Numbered from the stretch's first letter, positions 14,068 to 27,500 are shown. The stretch is DNA of 64,000 bases from Bombus terrestris (GCF_910591885.1 NC_063279.1:1302001-1366000); one strand, 5' to 3'. The notes: generated from the sequence alone by a model not told the origin. Numbers and translations are program-made.

Positions 14068-14464
14068 GTACGCCCGTGTTACAAACAGCATGTACATAGT
14101 CAGTGTGAACGATACCACCGTCTACGTACGTTTATCTACCCTAGAAATGTATCCCTCGAGAGTCGAGTCGGAAACTCTTTCGCGCCACCTGCTATAATAA
14201 TTGCAATCGACAGAGGCAAAGTGAAAACGTCGTCGAGGGAAAGCGTGAAAACTTCGAAGTCGAGAGAGTCGAAACAGAGGAGGAGGATAGAACTTTTCCT
14301 CTGTCTGAGCCTGTTTCTCGTCTCGTCGTGTAACATGGTCGTGTGTCGTCCCATCGACAGTGCACATCAGTAGACGCACCGCGTATAACCTCTTCGCTGG
14401 TTTACAACTCATCCAACCGATATGTGATTTCGACTCGGCTAGAAAGCATCGTTGATCGTCAAGG
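14068..14464 (+). promoter_or_regulatory. Proximal promoter / 5' UTR before exon 14465
   Basis: CpG-rich stretch between two candidate first exons. Transcription from exon B would read through it as intron; transcription from the third start would use it as promoter or 5' UTR. The open frames on the minus strand (14122-14523) show no protein features. Confidence 0.4.
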
Positions 14465-17400
14465 ATGAGGAACGATATTACAGACATGCATACGGTGAAC
14501 GCTGATAGCAGCACGGACGCCATATGGCTCGAGAAAAGGAGTCCGTTGCAGACGGCACCCGATCAAGTGTCACTCAGTACGTTTTTAAATGCATCTTTCC
14601 ATCATTAACGAAAGATGCGTTGTGTCTTTGTAAATCCTAGTGTGGTGAATTTTTCTCGTATCTTAATGTACACGTGCGCGTACTCTTGATTAGCCCCTCG
14701 TTTTCGTTTGATAATCGATGTCGGTTGAAAAGAGCGCGAGAGTATTTTTTCCATCGATTTCAAAGAAAAGAAACGTTTTCATTTTTTACAGAAGGTAATT
14801 TATGGCTGTTTTATTTAAATGTCGATGTAAATGACAAGGGATTCAAATCGATTAAACAATGAATAATCAATTAACACATGTCACGTGTATAGTGTACAGT
14901 GTTTTGAAGTGCCTGACGTTTTACAAAACTGCGAGTGCGCAACTACAGTTTCGAATTTGTGAATTCTCGGAAAATATGGTTTCTAATCCGACATTAGACA
15001 ATTTTGCAGTCCTGTGTACATTACGAATCTTAGATATGTGTATATATCACGCAAATTGCCGGTACCAATCTTGTGCTGTGTTATTATATTCATCTTTTGC
15101 AATTTAGTTGAATTGTAATGTTTAATTGAAAATGAACTATTATGAAAATGTTTTTATGCTTATTTTCTTTGTCTATATTTTGTATGAAAGGAAAAACAAT
15201 TAAAATTTGTATAAGAAAAATGAATAGTTGTCATTCATATTCATAAACTTAGATTAAATATCAATAATTACAGTGCAAAAATAACTTCGATTGGATAGTG
15301 CGTATCTTGCGCGTAGGTCTTAAACACGCGTATGCTTTCGTACAAATTAACAGCGCCAAATTTCGTATAATATATGTAGAAACGAACTTTATAAATCTTA
15401 TTTAAGATGGATAAAATTGACAATTTAGTGGGTTATTATTTTTGTGGGAGTTCGTTCCGCAGAATAATCAAAGATAATTGCTTTAATTCATTACTGATCA
15501 TATATTGTAATCGTTTGTGGTATACGATAAATGTATTTTCCCGCGCTCTTCTCCATCGATCGTCGTCTGTAATTTTTATACACAATCATCAAAAACAATA
15601 AAAAATAATTCATTTTTTCATTATTTTGATTTCTATAGATTTTGTTATTATGTTTTAATTTTGTTGAGAAATAAATAGAATTCATAATGATTATTTATTG
15701 TTATTTAATTCACTAAAACTTGATAATATACTGACATTATGTATTTCAGTTATAGTCTAGTATTTATAACGAATATAAGTTATTGTAATAATTAAGTGTT
15801 TGTTATTGTAAATAATGTGTTAAAGAAAAGAATTATACATATAAGATTAAAATATAATTTTAATTAATTCTCGATTGGTATTGTTTAGTAATTTGGATTA
15901 AGTTGTTTAATTTTAAAGTATTTCATTTTAGTTTGTATTCTATAAGCATTTTTCGTGATGAAAATTATTAATAAATGTAGAATACACATTCAAATTAAAT
16001 ATTGGAATTAAGTAATCTAACTTAGACTACTATGGTTACCTATGGGTACCACTTAAGCGTTAAATAACAAACCATTTAAGCAAAATAATTTTATCTAGAG
16101 TTCAATATTCCTTAAAAAATTTATGCCACATAAATGTATATATCATATTCTTTATTTTGTAATTATCAAAAATAATAAGAGTATATTATATATTTTCCAG
16201 CTTTTGATAAAGTCGTAGTTAAGCAAGAACTTCCCGATGAGGCGGAGATCCGAGAACTGGCTGCCAAAATGGTGGAAGCAAACAAGGCGAAAATGGTCAC
16301 AGGAGTACCAGGGGCCCCACCACAACAAAGGCCCCCACAATGTCTCCTTCCACAATCAAATCTTCCTGGTATCCTGGGATACTTGAACAAACGACCAGCG
16401 GATTCGTCAACTGCTGTATCAACGAAACCTCCTACGACGGAAGGCAAAGTACCGCCTGATGATGAAAGCCAAAGAGGCCGATTCGGATGGACCAGTTTCG
16501 ACGATTGTCACATACCTTATATATTTCGTTCTGGCGAAAAGTATTGTGCTGTACGAATTTTAGAATCTAAGTTGCTGAACAAGTACCTGAGTTACCTGCA
16601 CTCGGATATCTACAGTTGTACGTGTATAAGGAGTTACTATATAACGGAAGCGGAGAGTAAATTGTTCACCGATATAAACGTGAAACACTGCGAGAATCAG
16701 TTTGGAAGAGATCCATTTACGTGTAAAGACTTAGTGGTTCGACTTTCGGACGCAAAGGAGTTTTATACGTTTTTGGACGTGTGTTACACGAAATTAACGG
16801 CCGGGACGAATCCAAACGTGTCAAATGGACAAAAGGCTGATAAATGTGGATTCATTCGGATAAATAAGGAATCCGTTGTTCCTTACACGGTGAAGGACGG
16901 CCTTCAATACGTCCCTCTCTTTTACTTCGAGGGCGAGACCGAGAATCTCAAATTGAAAGCGGAAAAACTCGAGGGTTGGGACTTATCGTATTTAAAGTTT
17001 TGTTGCAAAGTACAGGGTATTCGTAACGAACTGTTTGCCAGTGAAACATGTTCAGTGATTAGTTTGAATGACATTAAAAGTTATTTTCCGCCCGGCACGG
17101 GGTTCGAAGATTATTGGCCGACGAAAGTGATGGACTCTCAGTTGTTAGTGAATAGCAAAGGTAGTGGTAGCGGTGGCGGTTGGACCAAACAACCCACACC
17201 GCCAGCGACCAAACCAGTTCCCGTGCAAAATAGTGCGAATAAAGCGACTGTTAACGCACGTGCTGCCCCTATGCATAACATGCTACCACGTGGATCTGTC
17301 GCAAACACATCGCAAGTGCAACAACGAGTCAGCCAACCTAGACCCGTTGCGACCACCCATCCAGCACATTCTTCGCCAACAGCACTACCTTCAGGCAGGT

Positions 17401-19463
17401 CGAATATCGTCACACAGCCGATGTTGAACACAGTGCAAAGTGTTAATGGCTGGACAGGCCTCGTCGGTGGTCAACCCACCTTTCAAACGGCGGCGCTTGT
17501 TTCTCAACCTAGTTCTATTGTACGAATGCCTTCGTCCCTAAATATGCACAATGTAAGTCGCTCTCTACAATGTTTCCGCTTTTATGTAATTTAATAAAAA
17601 GTATCCAGTTGTTTAAAAATATATTTATATTATTATATATTTTTGTTGTAATATTATTAAAATTTTATTAAAGTTAGAATATGTAAGAATATTTTTTAAA
17701 TACATCATTATGATTAGCTATTTTTTCTATCTCTTTTTGAGAAAGTTGAAAACCTAGTAAGGGTCAATGTTGTGTTAGTATAATATATATATATATTAGG
17801 TCATCCTATAAGTTCATTCCGTTTTTCGAGCGGTTATATATGTTAAGATTGTTTACATACCTTTCAGTTTCATGAAAAAATGTAATCCCCCTCTTGTTGT
17901 ACAACTTCTTCCCATTTTTCAAGTGCATTGGTCCCTTATCGCCGTATGTTTATAAATCGACACATGAAATGTATATACAAAAGTCGGCACGAACTTATGG
18001 GATGACCTAATATATATATATTATAAATATTAAAATATAATTATATATATATATATATAAAATTATATTTTAACAAACAAAGACAAATTGAAATAATATA
18101 CTAATGAGTTTTTCATTGATAATAGTTCAAGATTTTTTATTATAGCAAATATCTACAGCACCAAAAAATTATTCACAACAATCTAGTAGAAGTAGAGGGG
18201 GTGGAGGTAGTGCAGCAGCTCAGTACCCTGGAGTTTATCCAGTTACAACTATGCAGAATGTTGTTCAGGCCCAACCACCCCCTCTTGTCAGAGCAACAAT
18301 TCACTCCAATCAACCTAATCTTGGGTAAGCAATAAAAAGTTCTCTTGAAAGTCTTCTTTATTCTTCTTTGTTTCTTAATATACAATATCTATGTACATGT
18401 TTTTTAAAATGAAGCTTTAGAATATTCAGAGCAACTTTTCATTTTTAATATTAAGCATTCTCTCTTCTTACACAGCATTATCAATATTTTATGCTTGCTT
18501 CCAATTTAGTGATTGAAAACAGTAAATTATATATTAGATGTGAGTTTTTATTGTTAAAAAGCACGTTATGGAATATTTTGCTCAAATATATTTAAATAAC
18601 AAATCATATACATATGTTAAATATCATTTCCCTTTTGACAATTACAATTTATCTTTCTTGATGTGTTACTCAAATTTAAGGTGAAATTAATCATTAATTC
18701 AATACAACTTCATTCATGTAGTAGTTACATTAGTGTAAAAATGTTTATTATATTTATTACTCACACTGTATATAGTTTATCAATGCATATTAAAAGTTCA
18801 TAATAGCTTTATTTGAAAAGTGATCTTAATATGATGTATACTAGAATAAAATGAGCATGCAGTGTCGAATTTTAGGGAATCACTTATTTATTTGAAGTAT
18901 ATAATTATACTATTTGCAAAAATGTTATTATTTATTATCTGGAAAACCTGCACTATAGCTTTTTGCATTTGTACATACAACGTATGATTTTTTTGTATAG
19001 TTATCCAACCTATGGGAAGGATGACTGGTGAGTCCCTGTAAAATGTACTATAGTCATGATTACTACACAAAAGTAAGATAGCATGCACAAGAACATTATA
19101 ATTAACAAATTTTTGACTTATATAAATCTGCAATAACTACATATTGCCTGTGTTGCCTCTTCAAACGGTACTTATATTCTTTCTAATGTTTTTATTTCTT
19201 TTATTTACTATACACATATATCTACTTTATATTTTTCTAGATATACTTTTATTTTCGTTTTTTTGTAAATCATATTATTATCAACCTTTTTTCATAGAAA
19301 TGCTATTAAATGAGATATTGATATATGTGGAAAATGTGAATAATTTGTATTTTTTTGTAAATCAATTTTTCGTTTTTTTTGTAAATCATATTATTATCAA
19401 CCTTTTTTCATAGAAATGCTATTAAATGAGATATTGATATATGTGAAAAATGTGAATAATTTG

Positions 19464-19497
<34 letters not shown>

Positions 19498-20931
19498 CAT
19501 ATATGACTGATTTGTACACTTTTCTTTATTATTTAAACAATAAACTATGTTAATCTTTTATTGTTGTTATTTATTTGTTGTTTAAAATATTAATTAATAA
19601 AATATTGAAATTTGTATAATACATAAAATACTCTTGATGCTATTATACATTTAAGCATAAATATAGTAAATCAATATATACATTTTGTAGGGAATCTGAT
19701 TACAATGATTAATATCTCATGTACATATTTCTCTATTTATATTCTTTTAAACTAGTATACACTTTTAAGTTTCCCAAACTATTCAACAATGTGTAGATTT
19801 TCTGTACAATATTGTATCTTACATAAACATTTTGTAACTTTATTAAGTACTGTAGTTCATGTAAATTACATAATTATAGTTGATCATATATATTTCCTAA
19901 TTTGTATGTTCCTTAAGATTTATCATAGAGTGTTTCCATTTTAGGGTTACATCAACATATACTACGCCTACTTTAGGTGTACCAAATGCTGTTACAGCAA
20001 GTACATACCCTCAAATGCTAGGTTTAAGTGAACAAGTACAAGCTCTGATGCCGTCACCTACTCAGGTATCTACGCTATTACACCCACAAAGGCATACACC
20101 ATCCGTACATAACACATCTCATGCGAAATATCCACCACCATTAATACCAGTTAATGGTAGTAATAATAGTTCCAGGTATGACATTGTTTACTTTATCATA
20201 TTATCATATTATATTTAAATTTTTAATAGGAACTAAACTACTTTAAAGGGAATAAATAAATACTTTATTATTGTATTGAAATATTTATTTTCAGGGATTC
20301 AAGAGGCAGAAAGCCACTGATCCCAATATCAGAAACACATATATCAACCTGTCAAGTTCAACCTTATCAAATTCAGAAAGCGCTTGTAGAAGACAAAATG
20401 GTACCTTGTATTAATTTCAAGCCATATATATATTCTGAATTACTGATGACGCTTCCTGACTTCGTGGCTCAGTATTTTCCTATATGTGACATTAATAGCT
20501 GTCGACAAGTCCTAACAGATGTCTTGCATATAGACTTATATCAAGGAAATAGGTAAAAAAGTACTATTTTTTGCATATATGTCTGTACACAATGCTCTTA
20601 ACTTTACCAATAGTAAGAATTTTGCAAGTATATCCCTTTTTATTTACCTTAAAATATTTTGTAGGAATGTACATTTACTTCACATTATGACTGATGTAAA
20701 TAACTTTTAATTTAAGATACTTTCTTTTAAAGGCTACAAATGAAAATGTTAATGGAAGCAGGGAAGTGTTCATCTTTAAACGAAGAACTACCATTAATAC
20801 AAGTAAAAAGTATAATGAAATACATGCCTCAATTGAAATATATGTTTAATAGAGGTGGTGAGATGGTAATGCCTGCACCTGCACATTCTTCTGAAGAACA
20901 CCCTGCCAAAAAACGTCAACGCACCAGCTAG
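14465..20931 (+). CDS. Gene 2: conserved nuclear-looking protein, function not recognised (7 exons)
   Basis: Exons 14465-14576, 16201-17552, 18146-18324, 19001-19027, 19945-20175, 20295-20552 and 20733-20931 splice with GT-AG borders into one 785-codon frame ending in TAG. The ATG at 14465 has an in-frame TGA just upstream (14453). Residues about 131-350 form a dense, Cys- and aromatic-rich block (from RFGWTSFDDCHIPY to GTGFEDYWP) that looks like a folded domain. A long Ser/Pro/Gln/Gly-rich linker follows, then a second folded block (about 640-760, with YSELLMTLPDFVAQYFPICD and IKYMPQLKYMF-like helices), and a basic tail KKRQRTS that could be a nuclear localisation signal. The N-terminus has VVKQE, a SUMO-consensus match present in all isoforms. 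The architecture suggests a nuclear or chromatin factor; I do not recognise the family and give no function. Confidence 0.88.
14577..16200 (+). other. Intron of gene 2 before the common exon
   Basis: AT-rich; donor CA|gtacgt at 14577, acceptor ttttccag at 16200. Nothing else recognised. Confidence 0.8.
17796..18010. mobile_element. Mariner-derived non-autonomous element (215 bp) in an intron of gene 2
   Basis: Terminal inverted repeats start TTAGGTCATCC and end GGATGACCTAA; they extend inward for about 27 bases with a few mismatches. TA duplications lie at both ends (17794-17795, 18011-18012). The minus strand of the interior still reads like the last part of a mariner transposase (LEKWEEVVQQEGDY, then a stop), so it is an internally deleted copy. 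It lies between exons 16201-17552 and 18146-18324. Confidence 0.85.
19001..19027 (+). CDS. 27-base microexon of gene 2
   Basis: Acceptor ttttgtatag at 19000 and donor CTG|gtgagt at 19027 bound exactly nine codons' worth of sequence. Joined to its neighbours it inserts a Tyr-Pro-Thr-Tyr-Gly-Lys-Asp-Asp-Trp segment. Its length is divisible by three and skipping it also keeps the frame (GG+G), so it could be a cassette exon. Confidence 0.72.
19256..19487. repeat. Tandem duplication, 2 x ~116 bp, in an intron of gene 2
   Basis: The unit beginning CGTTTTTTTGTAAATCATAT at 19256 recurs at 19371 almost unchanged (one T-run length difference and very few substitutions). A TTA-repeat run follows at about 19467-19493. 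The near identity suggests a recent duplication. Confidence 0.93.
19467..19493. repeat. (TTA)n microsatellite
   Basis: About nine TTA/ATT units at the edge of the second copy of the tandem duplication. Confidence 0.9.
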
Positions 20932-21191
20932 GACTGGCTACAGCCTTACTGGCCTACTTATGATTACTATCATTCGGCATTTTAAAAAAAGCCGTTTCCT
21001 TTACTCCAATGTAACAAGTCAGCATTATTATATGCCCTGAAGAAACGTAAACCAGATTATTCTGTATTGACGTCATGTGCCAGAAAGAGTGCACGCAAAT
21101 GAAGATTACCTTTTAGAATACAAGGGATCTGTGACATACTGTGAGCTACTTCTTTCTCCAAAGTGTATCTATCGACGAAAGAATACTTGTA

Positions 21192-21197
21192 AATAAA
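21192..21197 (+). terminator. Candidate poly(A) signal of gene 2
   Basis: AATAAA 260 bases after the stop codon; further candidates at 21433-21438 and 21859-21864 would give longer 3' UTRs. Confidence 0.4.
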
Positions 21198-22164
21198 ACT
21201 GAGATGTATAAAACTAGTGTTGCACAGTTGGCAATTTAGATATGCTTTTACATATTAAGATTATTAATACTTTTCTTTAAGATTTTTCGTTTACAACTGG
21301 AAGTTGTCGAACGATCAATATAAATACTGTGACTATCACACACACACAAGACCATTCCTTTCTTCTTTGTTTGTCCTCATTTTATTTTTCTACCTCTACT
21401 ATAAAGTATCTTACGTATAGTATTTCTTTATAAATAAAATGAAAGTTTTAATATTAATGTGATTCGGAGAAAGAAAGTGCCGCCATGCGATAACTCAATA
21501 ACAGATGCGAAATGCAAGAAAGTGGTTGTTTGAACTTGCTTATATTGCACGTTGAACGGATATCAAAAAGATTTGGCATTTGTATATTTAAAGAGACGGA
21601 GGTAATGCTTCTTCAAGTTCCTAGTTATTACTAATATGTATCATGATAATTGCTGAAAAATAATTTAAAACTGTTACTAATTCACAACAATGGTTTAACG
21701 TAAATTGTGACATAAGTTTAGTGAATCTTACTAGAGAAAAAGTATTCTAAGTTTAGAATCTTGGAAAACTCTATTTTCGAAAGTTCACTTATCAGAGACA
21801 CCGTACACAGTGATGCAAATAATTTTGTTCAAGTATTGTCTGTGTAAATATCTAAGTCAATAAAAAGAAATGCAATTTAGAATATCATTAAAAATATGAC
21901 ACATATTAACAGTTGGTGAGATATCTACTACCAGTGTTTGTGAAGGCTTTATAACTATTTCAAATGTGAATACAATCATTTAAAGGATGTAATTGGCTTC
22001 TTTTATTTTTTATAAAATGAACAAAATAATTATTAATTATGTAGAAAGTTATGTAAAAAAATACAAATTTATATTATGTAAAGCATAAATTGTCTTATTT
22101 TTTGTATTAGCAAATTTCATGATTATTATTTATTAAAACATATTTCATAAAGCTAACATAAATT

Positions 22165-22275
22165 ATTAATATATATATATGTATATATATATTAATTAAA
22201 TTAATTAAATACTATATATATATATATATATTAATAATTATATATATAATATATTTTATATATGTATATGTATAT
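22165..22275. repeat. TA-rich low-complexity tract
   Basis: Alternating TATATA runs interrupted by TTAATTAAATTAATTAAAT and short GTATA units. Confidence 0.85.
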
Positions 22276-24330
22276 AAAACATTTATTTATATGAAAACAA
22301 GTATCGCAGAAAAAAAGTTTAGAAAACTTACAAATTGTTAAACATATAAAGCCACCTGAGATGGTCTTCCGCTTTAAAAATAATGTAGGTACGGAAGTAA
22401 AATTATTTGAGATAATTATGTAATATAATTTCCGTTTACGTGCATGTTTTTTAATTCGTTTAATTAAATGGAAGGTAACTAAGAAAAACGAATTTGGGTG
22501 TAAGTACGCTATTTCTCCTAATCCTGACTTTGAAAAAAAGAGGCTTAAATTAATATTATTGACTGATTAACTTTCACATTCGCTTTTACTATTACATGAA
22601 ACAGAAAAAGCTATGTATATGCAAAGAAAGAAACATGTGTATATATATGTATATGTATGAAAATAATTCTAGTGATAAATTAATGTTGACCATTATGGAT
22701 TTTCATATAATAAAAAAGGCTTAGGCATCCTGTTACGGTGGAAATGGTATATTTTGTTATTTATAAATTACACTTAGTCATATCACGACTTCAAAGATTC
22801 TATTGCCATTAAAAAGACTATGTACCACGGACTGGTGTCTACTCTTTTCTAATGTTAACGAAAAAAATGATAAAAAAATAACCCAAGAAATTCATACACG
22901 AAAAGCATTCAGTGAAAAACGTCTGTACAATATGTAAAATAATATATTTATTATTTACGTCTTTTAACATGTCGGGTTTTGATTTTTGTACTTTCGTAAA
23001 AAGAAACTTATTGTTAGAAAGAGAAAAGGAAATACAATTGCAATTAGTATCATTTTAGCTCATTTTAATTTTAAGCGCGTGCATCATGGATACTTTATTT
23101 AATAAATTAAGTACAATATGAACAATGTTTCTTGTACTAATATGTTTGTGTTATATTGAGCGCTGTTATAAATAAATAGTAATTATTTCTTATGTATGTA
23201 TATAAGTATATAAGAACAAAAATATTATTACAAAAGGATGTATGCCACTGAAGAGAATACGAATACAAACTGGTAAATAAATATCCAAGTTGGAAGAATT
23301 TCTTGAATTATTTTAATAATTGCTTCATGTTGTCCCATGAAGTATATAGAATGTAGTATGCACTATATTCTGAAATTACAAGAAAAAGAAGGAAGAAATT
23401 TGTGGGCCCAGTCGAAAAATTAGAACTTAATTATTTTTAGTATGTTAGATTAGAGCATTTATTTGTTAACATGTTAATATGCGTGTATTATACTTTATCA
23501 CACTATCATCTGTACATATAGATCATAAGAACTAGACATACTAGACATTTCAAATAAATTCATGATATAATTAACGAGTGTTGGTTATTTTATGTTAAAG
23601 TTAAATACATTATATTGACTAAAAAGAAGATTTACATTTGAGTCAATCAGAAGTTGCACTGATCTACTCCATAAAATGAAAAACAGAAGAAGGTAACGAT
23701 GTTACAAATACTATTTTTTAAATTTATTTTAGAATTTAGTATCGTTTATGTCATTTTCTTTGCAATGAATGAACTTACGGAAATAAATTACTTGTTTCTT
23801 GAAAATTTAATATTAATCATGTATTCATGTAATGAAATTATGGAATTGATAAAAAGTTGAGTTGATCATTTTAACTTCTGATTTATTGGTATTTATTGAT
23901 ATAGTATAATCGGTATAGTTTAGATCGATCGGTAGAGTTTATTAATACAATATTTAAGTGTTTAGATCGAGATTAATTAGAAACCGAATTTTTAATATTT
24001 TAAGTACGTATAGTATATTTTAAGTAATCTCAAGTACAAGTATAATATTATTTTCGGAACTCTACAACTAATAAGATACTTAATCATTGGTTTTTAAATA
24101 TAAAGAATATGTGATTATATTTTTACAAATTTTTAGATTTATTTTGAACTTTATTAATATATTTCTGACAGTCATGTTCATTACCGTTCTAACGAAATTT
24201 CAATAAATAATATATTGATAATACATTTTTATAAACGTACGAATACTTTCGTGAGCAATTGTATATTATCCGGATTTCGTTTTAAATGCCACAACACGTT
24301 GAGCGGCACTCAGCTGTACCGGAAAGACGT

Positions 24331-24530
24331 CATGAGTGTTTGAATGTTTCAGTGCTGCCATCTGTGACGAGAGAGGACGAAATTGTACGAGACTAGCCGA
24401 ATTGGTCAGTTGCGGTCGCCATTTTGTCGGGCAGTCATCGGGTACGTCGTGTTTCTTTCGGGTTGCTGTATTTTTTGGAACAAGCACCGCCGAAAAATTT
24501 GGGGTCCGGCACGTTCGTTCGCTCCCCCAA
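24331..24530 (+). promoter_or_regulatory. Promoter / 5' UTR of the UBE2Q gene
   Basis: GC-rich compared with flanks, immediately upstream of the start codon. Contains CGCCATTTTG at about 24418, a YY1/Pho-like motif (reverse of AAAATGGCG) like that at exon B of gene 2. The frame of the gene stays open up to an ATG at 24336. Confidence 0.5.
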
Positions 24531-27500
24531 ATGGCTTGTTTGAACACCCTTAAGCAGGAGATTAAAACTCTTGAGTCCGTCTTCCCTAAGAGCCATGAGA
24601 GATTTCAGATAATGTCTGCGAGTGTGGACGAACTCAGCTGCAGGTTCGTCGGTAAAAATGGGAAGAAATACGAAATACACGCCAATATTACAGTAAGTGT
24701 ACCAAGCATGGATGCGATTTGAGACAGTAAATCGATTCGGAACAATCGACAGTATTTTCATTTTTATATGGATAGCGTGTTAAGTTTCGTCGCTGTCTAC
24801 GACCGATCGGACAAAGAAACAATAACAGTCGTGTTGTTATTTGAGGCTTTTGACAAGAGCCATGCTCGGGAGCACGTATACCGTGTCTATCATGTACGCA
24901 TTGTCCTCTCCATAGTTTCTTATTGTTCTGTACGTTTTGTTGTAGTTACGATCGATCCTTTCTCACCTCAATCAGCTAGTTTCCGTGGAGATTTTCAGAT
25001 GAATTAATATTGCGCTAGAGGTCAATGTATGTCACAAATAGAGGGTAAGCCCCTCGTAATGGTATCTGTTCTCTCTGTCCATTTTTGTGTTTGCAATTTG
25101 CAACAAACAAGTCATTCGTTTAGAATCGGTGTCATTTAGACAGTTATATCACGATTACCAAACTACTTACTAATTTTGTGTACGCCAGATAATATTTATA
25201 GATAAATTAGATAACAATGAGCATATCCATGTATGTACGTTCCTCTTACCATCGTTGCCATCATCGTTCGCTTTTTTATTATGAAATTACTTTCAATTTT
25301 CATTTGACTACTCCGAAATTATGATAGTTAACATATCAATGCTAAAAGTAAATAATTGTTTATTCCTTACTCGGTTTATGTTATTTAGAGTCGAGTTCAT
25401 TAATTTGTAGCGATTAATTTTAGATTCGGATCCATGCAGAAAGTTTATTATCAGCCTGTGTAAACAATAAGTCATCGCGTATAATCGCGTGTGTTTAAAA
25501 AGAATTTGAGCTCTGTGTTTCTTTTGTTATGGAGCTCCGAATGCAAGTCGAAATTTATAATAGTTGTCTTTTCTTTCATTAAAGGTCGATTGTGAATAAA
25601 ATTATTTAGCGTTTTTACAATTCGAGCGTATTCAAACCTATCTTCTCATCTTGCGTGTATCAAAACAAATGTTGGACTTAAAAATTTGATTCAAATAGAT
25701 ATTAGCGAAACGCATTATTGTTCTTGTTTTATCTATTCGTTTGTTACAAAATTGATAATTTTTGTTCATTTGTTTCATTGAGAAAATATGGTCTGGTATT
25801 GCTAATTAATAATATGTGATTTCTGTTACGCACATGCATGGACGTGCACCGACGCTGAGCTAACTGCAATTGCCGATAAATCCATATTTAAATATCGTGT
25901 ATACGACCGCGATAAACATTCGCCGTGTATTATAGTTGCTTTTTAATGTAATCTTTTATTTCACGAATTATCGTCGAACACAACTATTTTACAATTTAAG
26001 AATTTTCATGTCCATTATCTTTCTTACTACAGTTTTTTTTTTTTTTAGAATCTTAAAATATTTTCTACTTTATGAGTCAGTTTTAAACATCCAATTAAGT
26101 AACTAATTTTTATCAGTAATTTTTATATGCATAACAATTGGTAAACATATTTTTTAATTTGTTAGAGGATTTTATTATTGTACACATACTTTAAAGTAGT
26201 AGTAGTTCATTTTATATTTAAACAATTTTCTGTTTTAGTTGAAATAACAAATGAACTACGTCGAGGAAAATTATAACATATTTTGAATAATGTAGTTAAT
26301 TGCAATATTGAAAAATATCAAGTTTATAGAAATATGTTATATAAATATTCATTATTGTTATTCAATATTATGTAAAGTAATATATCATTACATATATTAC
26401 ATATAATAAAAATTAAATTATGATTATTGCGGTTTTGCTCTATAAAGTGATTATATGAACTCTAATGAATGTCATAGGAAACCTATCCTTCTACACCACC
26501 AGTTTGGTTTGCGGAATCAGAGGAAACAAGTGTTACAAATGCGGTACAAATTTTAAGTACTACTACAGGCCGTGACAACCATGTCATTAATCAAGTTGGG
26601 ATTCTCTTGAAAGAATTATGTAGACTCCACTCATTACCTGAACCACCCGATGTTGAACGGTTAAGGACAGCTTTGGATCCGTTACGTTTAGGAGGATCGA
26701 ACGAAGCAGCGGCACAAAGGATGGAAGCTGAAGATGTAGAAGATATTGATGATGATGAAGAAAGCGATGCGGAAGAAGATCTACATTTAGATATGGACGA
26801 AGGAGATGCCAATGCAAAGAGTAAGGTAAATAAAGTAATATTAAATAAAATAATTGTTTTAATACGTAGATTATACTTGTATTGATTTATACTAATACGA
26901 ATTGAATTTTTAAGGGTGAAGAAATAGAATTGGAACATCTTGCAACGTTAGAAAGGTTGAGACAAAATCAAAGACAAGATTACTTAAAAGGATCTGTCTG
27001 TGGCAGTGTGCAAGCCACAGACAGACTTATGAAAGAATTGCGCGACATTTATCGGAGTGACAGTTTCAAAAAAGGTAGTCACATGTTTTTCATTCTATAG
27101 TTGTATTAAGACAGCTTAATAATCATATTATAAAATGAAAATGCAGATTTATTGACATATTCAAGTATTTACTTAAATTTGTTGTAGGAATGTACAGCAT
27201 AGAATTAGTAAATGACAGTTTGTATGAATGGAATGTCAGGCTGATGTGTGTTGATCCTGATTCACCTTTACACAGCGATCTCATACTTCTAAAAGAAAAG
27301 GAAGGCAAAGACAGTATTCTCCTTAACATGCTTTTTAAGGTATGTCATTAATTTGCAGGCGTTTTTATTGTATGAATTTTGTGTAAATCAAAATTATTGA
27401 TTCTAGTTGTGTTTTAGATAATAAGTAATACATCATCACTTTTAAGAATCTGTTTATTATATCTTGATGTTTTAATTACATATGATATCAATGTAGTTTG

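Larger units (their letters stand above)
20932..24330 (+). other. Gene 2 3' UTR and intergenic spacer
   Basis: No coding exon seen. AATAAA signals at 21192-21197, 21433-21438 and 21859-21864 could end gene 2 transcripts. The rest is AT-rich, with TA-rich low-complexity DNA at about 22165-22275. Near 24237-24260 is a lone sequence resembling the right end of the Tc1-like element at 52411 (CGAATACTTTCGTGAG...ATTGTA), with no left partner found. Confidence 0.6.

Noticed and set aside
24237..24260. Right-end-like sequence of a Tc1 element
   Set aside because: No matching left end or TA pair could be found upstream, so it is only mentioned and not called as an element.
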